64,000 nt of DNA, taken from Streptomyces xanthii. GTDB taxonomy: Bacteria > Actinomycetota > Actinomycetes > Streptomycetales > Streptomycetaceae. A model generated the notes under the pieces. That model had not been told where the DNA came from. It did no database searches and saw only the letters and a list, made by a program, of their open reading frames with translations. The DNA is taken from the NCBI RefSeq assembly GCF_014621695.1, contig NZ_CP061281.1, forward strand, positions 1,178,001 to 1,242,000. The letters run 5' to 3'. Positions 58,917 through 64,000 of the stretch are shown in pieces; position 1 is the first letter of the stretch, and each line of letters opens with the position of its first letter. The position numbers and the translations under genes are program-made.

Positions 58917-60656
58917 ATGCGGGGGTCAGCCGATGAGATTCGCCGTTCCGACGAGGACGGGTGTGCTGCGGAACCGATTCTTCGCGAACCGGCCGAATCA
59001 GCTGAGCCCACTGAAGCGGCCGAGCCAGCCGAACCGGCCGACGCGGCGGGTGCGATGAGCGCCGATGAGTCCGTTGAGCCCGATCAGTCCGTTGAGTCTG
59101 TTGAGTCCGATGAGCTCGGTGGGGGCTCCGGCGGGAAGTCTCCGCTCCCCGTCCGCCGGCCGGACGAGCAGCGCCCCAACCCGGGTGACCGCAGCCTGAA
59201 GCGCAAGCGGGCGGAGGGTGCGTCCGCCGATCCGGCGCCCGAAGCGCTGCCCGGTGAGGCCACCGTGCGGCCCGCCGTGCCCGAATCCTTGCTGGCCTCG
59301 CTGAAGTCGCTGCCGGACGAAGCGGCCGAGGCCACCGCACCCGCCCCGGAATCGGCGCCCGCCTCCGCGGAAGCCCCGGATCCAGCCCCTGCGGCCTTGG
59401 ACACGGCGCCGCCGGCCGTGCCGGAATCGGCGTCGGACGCCGCCCCGCAGTCCGTACTGTCTTCCTTCGCGCCCCAGTCGCACGACGCCCCCGCGCCCTC
59501 CGAGACCCCCGGTGTTCCCGGGGACACGGTAGGCGCGCCCGAGCCGGAGGATGCCGTGCCCGCCGAATTCGCCGCCCCGGTGCCGCCGGAGAATCCGCCG
59601 CCCGTGCCCGTGGCGGCGCCCGCACCTGTGTCCGCGCCCCCTGTGCTTCCCGTGCCGCCGCCTCCGGCCCCGTACACGACGCACCAGGCACCCCCGGCGA
59701 CGGCCGCCGTGCCGGCGGTGCGGCCCGGGGCCGAGCTCGCGTTCCCGGCGCCGGAGTCCGTGCTGACGGTCGATCCGCGGCTCGCGCCCGCCGCGGGCAA
59801 GCCGCTCCGCGGGGATTCCGTGGTGCGGCGTACGGGCCGGTCGATCCGGCGGATCACGTCGTCGGACGCCGAGGAAGGCGCGCGGCTGCTGCGCGACCTC
59901 CAGCAGCCGACCGGCATCGGCCGCCTCGTGGCCGTGACCTCGATCCGCGGCGGCGTCGGCAAGACGACCGCGGCCGCGCTCGTGGCCCGCTCGCTCCAGA
60001 TGCACCGCCAGGACCCGGTGCTGGCGCTGGAGGCGGACGCCGCTCTCGGGACGCTCGCGGTGCGGCTCGGCGCCGAGTCGGTGCGCTGGTCGTGCGTGGA
60101 GCTGGCCCGGATCCTGACCCCGCGCATGGACCTGCTCGACATCACGGGTTATCTGGTGCCGCTGCCGAACGGCGGCTGGCTGCTCCCCGCGAGCCGGGGC
60201 CGGGTCGGCCCGCCGCTGGACGTGCCGACGTACCGCACGGTCACCCTCGCCCTGCGCCGCCACTTCGCGGTGACGGTCGCGGACTGCGAGACGCTGCCCG
60301 GCGAGGTGGCGCGGACGGCGATGGACACGGCGCACGCCCGGATCGTGGTCGCCCCGATGACGGTCGAGGGCGTGGGCGGCACGCGTGTGGTGCTCGACTG
60401 GCTTGCGGGTCTGCCGAAGTCGGCGCTGCCGTCGACGGTCGTCGCCCTCACCTCGGGCGCCCCGGACCAGAATCTCGACCTGTCCGCGGCCGAGGCCCAT
60501 CTGCGCGAGACGGGCGTCGGCGTCGTGCACCTGCCCTACGACCGGCACCTCGCGGCGGGCGGCCCGATCCACCCGGAACTGCTCGCCGAGTCCACCCGCC
60601 GCGCGGCGGTGCGGCTGGCCGCGGAGGCCGTGCAGCGGGCGGTGTGGGCGCCGTAG
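58917..60656 (+). CDS. MinD/ParA-like P-loop ATPase with long disordered N-terminus
   Basis: A 579-residue protein. Residues 1-~310 are low complexity: Glu/Ser/Ala-rich repeats (EPAESAEPTEAAEPAEPADAA), a basic PDEQRPNPGDRSLKRKRAEG patch, then Pro/Ala/Val-rich sequence. Residues ~330-575 form a deviant Walker-type ATPase (GRLVAVTSIRGGVGKTTAAALVARSL, LALEADAALGTLAVRLG, VTVADCETLPGEVARTAMDTAHARIVVAPM). Similar fusions of a proline-rich region to a MinD-like domain accompany actinobacterial type VII secretion loci; whether that holds here depends on sequence beyond the window. Start ATG 58917 has GGCAGGGGCG upstream; nearby alternatives exist because the N-terminus is not conserved. Confidence 0.8.
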   Translation: MRGSADEIRRSDEDGCAAEPILREPAESAEPTEAAEPAEPADAAGAMSADESVEPDQSVESVESDELGGGSGGKSPLPVRRPDEQRPNPGDRSLKRKRAEGASADPAPEALPGEATVRPAVPESLLASLKSLPDEAAEATAPAPESAPASAEAPDPAPAALDTAPPAVPESASDAAPQSVLSSFAPQSHDAPAPSETPGVPGDTVGAPEPEDAVPAEFAAPVPPENPPPVPVAAPAPVSAPPVLPVPPPPAPYTTHQAPPATAAVPAVRPGAELAFPAPESVLTVDPRLAPAAGKPLRGDSVVRRTGRSIRRITSSDAEEGARLLRDLQQPTGIGRLVAVTSIRGGVGKTTAAALVARSLQMHRQDPVLALEADAALGTLAVRLGAESVRWSCVELARILTPRMDLLDITGYLVPLPNGGWLLPASRGRVGPPLDVPTYRTVTLALRRHFAVTVADCETLPGEVARTAMDTAHARIVVAPMTVEGVGGTRVVLDWLAGLPKSALPSTVVALTSGAPDQNLDLSAAEAHLRETGVGVVHLPYDRHLAAGGPIHPELLAESTRRAAVRLAAEAVQRAVWAP

Positions 60657-60676
60657 CACCCACGTGACCGGCAGGG

Positions 60677-61201
60677 TCAGCAGCCCCGGCCGATGGGCTC
60701 GAAGCTGACCTTCGCGTGGTCCTGTGCCGAGTTGACCTCGCTGTAGACGGACCGCTGGACGTGGAACCAGGCGTCGTCCCGGCCCTTCTTGCCGCCGACG
60801 TCGTCCAGCCGGACGCACCAGCGCTCGGGGCGCACGACCCGGGTGTACGTCTCGGTGCCCTTGCGCACCCGGTCGCAGTCGCGGACCTTCTTGGTCGTGT
60901 ACCAGGTCTTGGTGCGCCCGTTGGTGCGCTTGGTGTGCCGCACGCGCTTGGTGTCGTAGTCGCACTTCTTCACGTAGTGCGGCCGCTTCCCCTTCGCCGT
61001 CTTGCGGGTCTGGTGGCGGACGGCGTCGCGCAGGCCGGTCACCTTGCCGCTGTCCGCGGGGCGGGCGTACCCGCTGTCGGTCTTGCCCCCGCCGCGCGCG
61101 TCCGCGCCCTTGTCCGAGCCGGAACCTCCGCCGCAGGCCGCGAGCGCGGCCACGAGCACCATCGTCAGTCCGGCGAGGGCCGAACGTCGCTTCAGGGCCA
61201 T
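60677..61201 (-). CDS. Basic, cysteine-containing lipoprotein of unknown function
   Basis: A 174-residue lipoprotein. The signal peptide ends at lipobox VAALAAC (Cys23). After a Gly/Asp spacer, the mature domain is rich in Lys/Arg/Tyr/Thr (RKTAKGKRPHYVKKCDYDTKRVRHTKRTNGRTKTWYTTKKVRDC) with four later cysteines that may form disulfides. I do not recognise the family; the repeated V-x-H/T-x-K-R pattern suggests a short beta-repeat. Start ATG 61201 follows AGAGGAGTT. It is convergent with the MinD-like gene (20 bp between stops) and divergent from the P-loop gene at 61410. Confidence 0.75.
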   Translation of the reverse strand: MALKRRSALAGLTMVLVAALAACGGGSGSDKGADARGGGKTDSGYARPADSGKVTGLRDAVRHQTRKTAKGKRPHYVKKCDYDTKRVRHTKRTNGRTKTWYTTKKVRDCDRVRKGTETYTRVVRPERWCVRLDDVGGKKGRDDAWFHVQRSVYSEVNSAQDHAKVSFEPIGRGC

Positions 61202-61409
61202 AACTCCTCTTGCTATACACGCCGTCAGGAACCGGCAGCGTAGCCGATGCCCTCGAGGCACCCGCCGCCGCCCCGGATCGGGAAACTCCGCGCTTGCCTT
61301 CGATCATCCGAATAACCTTGCGAGGAAAGGGAATTGAAGAGTTCTCGCACGGGTCGGCAGGAGTCGGCCGGGGCCCGCGGGGGCGGGTGCGGCCGGTGGG
61401 GGGAGCGGG

Positions 61410-63449
61410 GTGGCCGAAGACACAGGGGCGACGGGTGGCGGGGCGGGCCGGTCGGAGCGCGACGCGGCGGTGCGCCGGCGCGTCGCCGACGAGATCGACC
61501 GGCCGCCGGGTCCGCTGCGCCCGCTGCCGGTCCTGGTGCTGCTCGGCGAGCGCGGCAGCGGCAAGTCCACGCTCACCGCGCATCTGCGCGGCTGGGCCCG
61601 CCGGGTGCCGATCGCCGCGCTCGACCTGGAGCCGATCGGCGAACGCGGCGGCACGCGGATCGACGTGCTGACGGAGCTGGCCTTCCAGCTCAGCGCCCGC
61701 CACGACGACCTGCCGCAGCTGTCGTTCCCCGCGCTCGGCTCGCTGCTCGCCGCGGTCGGCACGGCCGTGGACGCGCGCAGCCGCGAGCGGGCGGTGCGCG
61801 ACATGGCGGAGGCGCTGCGCGAGGGCCGGGCACGGGAGTACGCGTACGAGGATCTGCTGGGCATCGCGGACACGGCGGCGCAGGCCGCGGGGCTGCCCGG
61901 CTGGACCTCGGCCGTCGTGCCGCTGGTGCAGGGCGGCCTGCGCTCGTGGCGCGGCCTCAAGCTGCGCCGGCGCTTCGCCGAGACGTCCGCGACGGCGCCG
62001 GGGCGTGGCGGCACTGCCGACTTCCTGGTGGGCGTGAACCGGCTGTACAACGGCTATCCGGCGCAGCGCGAGGAGGCCGAGCGGGTGCTGCTGGACGCCT
62101 TCCTCGCGGACCTGCGCGGCGCGTACGCGTCGAGCCGCGCCGACCGGCTGCGCACCACCCACTGCCTGGCCCTGCTCGACAACGCGGACTCCCCCGTCGG
62201 CGAGGCCTTCCTGCAACTGCTGCTCGACGCGCGCGAACGCGCCCGGCGCCCCGACCCGCTGCTCGTCGTGGCCACGGCCCGGCGCCGTCCGGAGGCGCTG
62301 GTGCGGGCGGAGACCGGCAGCGGCCGCCGCCCGGAGTACGGGGACAGCTGGCCTCAGCAGGGCGGGTTCGCGCCGCTGGACGCGGGGCCGCTGCGCGCGG
62401 GCCGGCTGCGGAACCTGACCCGGCGCGAGGTGGAGGAGCAGGCGGCGGCCACGGTGGACGCGCTGCCGGCCGGTTCGGTCCTGCCGCGCGCGGACAACGC
62501 GGTGCAGTGGCTCGGCTGGATCGTGCACGAGCTGACGCGCGGCCATCCCGCGGGCACCGCCCGGGTCCTGGACGTGCTGCGCCGGATGCCGGCGGGGCTG
62601 CCGTGGGACGAGCGGGTGCGGCAGTGCCTGGCGCCCGCCGACGGCAGCGTGCGCCCGGAGCCGGTCCTCACGGCGGGCCCCGATCTCCTCGATCGGCTGC
62701 TGCGGGACTGCTCGGGGCAGTTGCTGCGGGTGCTGCCCCGGGCCGCGGCGGCGCTCACCCTCGGCCGCGCCGAGACCTGCGAGCCGCTGTGGGAGAACCA
62801 GGAGTCGGTGCTGCGCGAGTTCGTGAACCTGAGCGCGGACGATCTGCGCACGGTGCGCGAGCCCGAGGAGGGGCTGCCGGCGCTGCCCCGGCTGACCCGG
62901 TTCCTGCTGCTGCGCCGGCTCGACGGGGCGGCCGGCCCGGACGACGACGCGGGGACCTGGACGGGCGCGCACCGCGCGCTGCGCCGGGCCGCCCGGGATC
63001 GCGGCGATCTGCGCACGGTCGCCTACCACGATCTGGCCCTGGGCGATCTGCCCGCCGCCGTCGACTTCCTGCGGGAACGTTTCGACGAGACGGGCGCCGA
63101 CGCGTGGTGCGCGGACCTCGCCTGGATCCAGCGTGCCCCGGCCCGCTGGGCGGGCGCCCCGCCGGAGTCCGCCCGTGAGCGGTACGAGCGGCTGGTGGGG
63201 GTCGCCGAGGGGGACGCGGCGCGGCGGGCCATCACCCGGCTGCTCACCGCGGGCTGGATCACCGCGCACCCCCGCCCGGAGGGCGGCGCGCCGCAGCCGT
63301 ACGCGGACCCGCTGGGCGACCCGTACGCGGAGCTGTACCCGGACATCGCCGAGGAGTTCCTCACGCTGCGCCGGCCGATCGGGGACGAACACGACCGCCA
63401 TGTGCTGCTGCGCATGGCCCAGCGGTACGAGAGGAAACCGTGGTGGTAG
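61410..63449 (+). CDS. P-loop ATPase of unknown function (STAND-like)
   Basis: A 679-residue cytosolic protein. Walker A is LLGERGSGKSTLTAHLRGW near residue 47; CLALLDNADSP is a likely Walker B, and LLVVATARRRPEAL a sensor-like segment. The remainder is helical and Arg/Leu/Asp-rich, with LTRREVEEQAAATVDALPAG resembling the lid or winged region of NTPase regulators. No HTH or catalytic effector domain is recognised. Start GTG 61410 lies just after a GGGGGGAGCGGG ribosome site. It overlaps the next gene by 7 bases, and the downstream partner is a membrane-anchored binding-protein-like protein. The two probably work together, the first sensing or energising inside, the second binding outside. 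Confidence 0.75.
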   Translation: MAEDTGATGGGAGRSERDAAVRRRVADEIDRPPGPLRPLPVLVLLGERGSGKSTLTAHLRGWARRVPIAALDLEPIGERGGTRIDVLTELAFQLSARHDDLPQLSFPALGSLLAAVGTAVDARSRERAVRDMAEALREGRAREYAYEDLLGIADTAAQAAGLPGWTSAVVPLVQGGLRSWRGLKLRRRFAETSATAPGRGGTADFLVGVNRLYNGYPAQREEAERVLLDAFLADLRGAYASSRADRLRTTHCLALLDNADSPVGEAFLQLLLDARERARRPDPLLVVATARRRPEALVRAETGSGRRPEYGDSWPQQGGFAPLDAGPLRAGRLRNLTRREVEEQAAATVDALPAGSVLPRADNAVQWLGWIVHELTRGHPAGTARVLDVLRRMPAGLPWDERVRQCLAPADGSVRPEPVLTAGPDLLDRLLRDCSGQLLRVLPRAAAALTLGRAETCEPLWENQESVLREFVNLSADDLRTVREPEEGLPALPRLTRFLLLRRLDGAAGPDDDAGTWTGAHRALRRAARDRGDLRTVAYHDLALGDLPAAVDFLRERFDETGADAWCADLAWIQRAPARWAGAPPESARERYERLVGVAEGDAARRAITRLLTAGWITAHPRPEGGAPQPYADPLGDPYAELYPDIAEEFLTLRRPIGDEHDRHVLLRMAQRYERKPWW

Positions 63450-64000
63450 ACGAGAGAGGGTTCACGCCACGGCGGCCGCGGCCGCGCCGCTGGCCCTGGG
63501 CGCTGCTGTCCGCCGTGGTGCTGGGCGCCGGAGTGTGGCTGCTGGTCTCGCTCCTCGGCGAGGACGGGTCCGGGCACGGCAAGGAGTGCGCGCCGGGCAT
63601 CTACGAGACCGGCCCGCGCAAGGAGTGCGTGGGCGTCTCGGACGGGTCGTTCGTCTTCGACGACTCCCTCAAGGACGTCATGGCGAAGATCGAGAAGGAG
63701 AACGCGCGGGTCGAGGAGTCCGGCAAGAAGTACGTGTCGGTGGTCTACGTGGAACCGCTGACGACCGTGCCGGGCGAGGAGGAGACCAAGTACGGGCTGC
63801 GGGCCGAGCTGCTCGGCGCGTATCTCGCGCAGCGCCGGCTCAACGACCCGGACCTGGGCGGCGGCCGCGGCGACCTGCCGCAGATCCGGCTGCTCGTGGG
63901 CAATCTGGGGCTGCGTTCGGAGCAGTGGAAGCCGCTCACCGAGGAGGTGATCGCCCGTTCGAAGGGCGAGGACCACGTGGTCGCGGTGGCCGGGTTCGGG
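63443..64000 (+). CDS. Membrane-anchored periplasmic-binding-protein-like protein, 3' truncated by window end
   Basis: Frame open from GTG 63443 to the window edge (186 codons). After a basic Pro/Arg-rich start (TPRRPRPRRWPWALL) there is one transmembrane helix (~18-40), then CAPGIYETGPRKECVGVSDGSFVFDDSLKDVMAKIEKENARV with a Cys pair. YVSVVYVEPLTTVPGEEETKYGLRAELLGAYLAQRRLN and LPQIRLLVGNLGLRSEQWKPLTEEVIARSKGEDHVVAVAGFG follow. This reads as a type-I periplasmic-binding-protein fold like that of branched-chain amino-acid receptors. It overlaps the upstream ATPase gene. The ligand-binding and C-terminal part is outside the window. Confidence 0.72.
   Translation, partial: MVDERGFTPRRPRPRRWPWALLSAVVLGAGVWLLVSLLGEDGSGHGKECAPGIYETGPRKECVGVSDGSFVFDDSLKDVMAKIEKENARVEESGKKYVSVVYVEPLTTVPGEEETKYGLRAELLGAYLAQRRLNDPDLGGGRGDLPQIRLLVGNLGLRSEQWKPLTEEVIARSKGEDHVVAVAGFG

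Noticed and set aside
58998-63401. 1467-codon minus-strand open frame
   Set aside because: It runs through four well-supported genes of both strands and translates to low-complexity Arg/Gly/Ala sequence.
1-64000. CRISPR array, insertion sequence or prophage
   Set aside because: No regularly spaced identical repeats with unique spacers and no transposase, integrase or phage structural motifs were seen. The dispersed repeats are single or inverted pairs in intergenic DNA.

Overview
The window is a high-GC actinobacterial chromosome segment, almost certainly from a Streptomyces or a close relative. The pointers are strong G/C bias at third codon positions, many GTG starts and GTGA/ATGA overlaps, Tat-dependent secreted enzymes, two DUF2510 proteins, LAL-type, TetR, MocR and FCD-GntR regulators, and a dispersed intergenic repeat familiar from Streptomyces. 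I saw no rRNA, tRNA, CRISPR array, transposase or phage gene. Most of the window reads as accessory/arm-like metabolism rather than core housekeeping.

Layout. 0-2.4 kb: end of a secreted sugar-dehydrogenase-like protein, then a cupredoxin/Ig/DUF1080 secreted fusion. 2.5-4.6 kb: divergent NHEJ pair (LigD-type polymerase domain and ATP-dependent ligase). 4.7-7.6 kb: Tat FAD oxidoreductase and DUF3048 lipoprotein. 7.6-8.1 kb: repeat-rich spacer. 8.1-10.8 kb: LAL-like ATPase lacking its DNA-binding domain. 11-16 kb: DUF2510 membrane protein, TetR regulator with an elaborate operator, PAP2 and DMT membrane proteins, scramblase-like protein. 16-19.4 kb: phosphocholine-type phospholipase C and a two-gene graspetide locus (precursor plus ATP-grasp ligase). 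19.7-26.5 kb: GH4 glycosidase, secreted protein, DJ-1/MocR divergent pair, VOC protein, MHS transporter, DUF1275 protein. 26.8-33.1 kb: a peptide-export island, made of a double-glycine, cysteine-free precursor, tandem hairpins, an HlyD-like protein, a C39-peptidase ABC exporter and a second NHLM-type ABC protein.

33.1-42.3 kb: a second repeat spacer, then a GntR-controlled catabolic island (MFS transporter, single-cysteine Asp/Glu-racemase-fold enzyme fused to a GAF-like domain, polysaccharide-deacetylase-fold hydrolase, NCS1 permease, amidase, serine hydrolase). 42.3-49.7 kb (minus strand): a sugar ABC importer with GH42 beta-galactosidase and a secreted GH63-like hydrolase. 49.9-55.5 kb: an operon of split glycine decarboxylase (GcvPA, GcvPB), an AcoX/NAD-kinase-like protein, an SDR and a GntR regulator. 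55.7-58.3 kb: secreted GH31 enzyme. 58.3-64 kb: small hypothetical protein, MinD/ParA-like ATPase with a long disordered N-terminus, lipoprotein, P-loop protein and the start of a membrane-anchored binding-protein-like gene cut by the window end.

Two peptide systems stand out. The graspetide pair belongs to a known family (SAV_5884-type ATP-grasp). The 26.8-33.1 kb island is less expected: it has complete leader-cleaving export machinery but a cysteine-free, Gly/Val/Thr-rich internally repeated cargo and no recognisable modifying enzyme nearby. Also notable are the gcvPA/gcvPB operon without gcvT/gcvH, the arylmalonate-decarboxylase-like active site in the 33-42 kb island, and the 17-bp inverted-repeat operator between the TetR and PAP2 genes.
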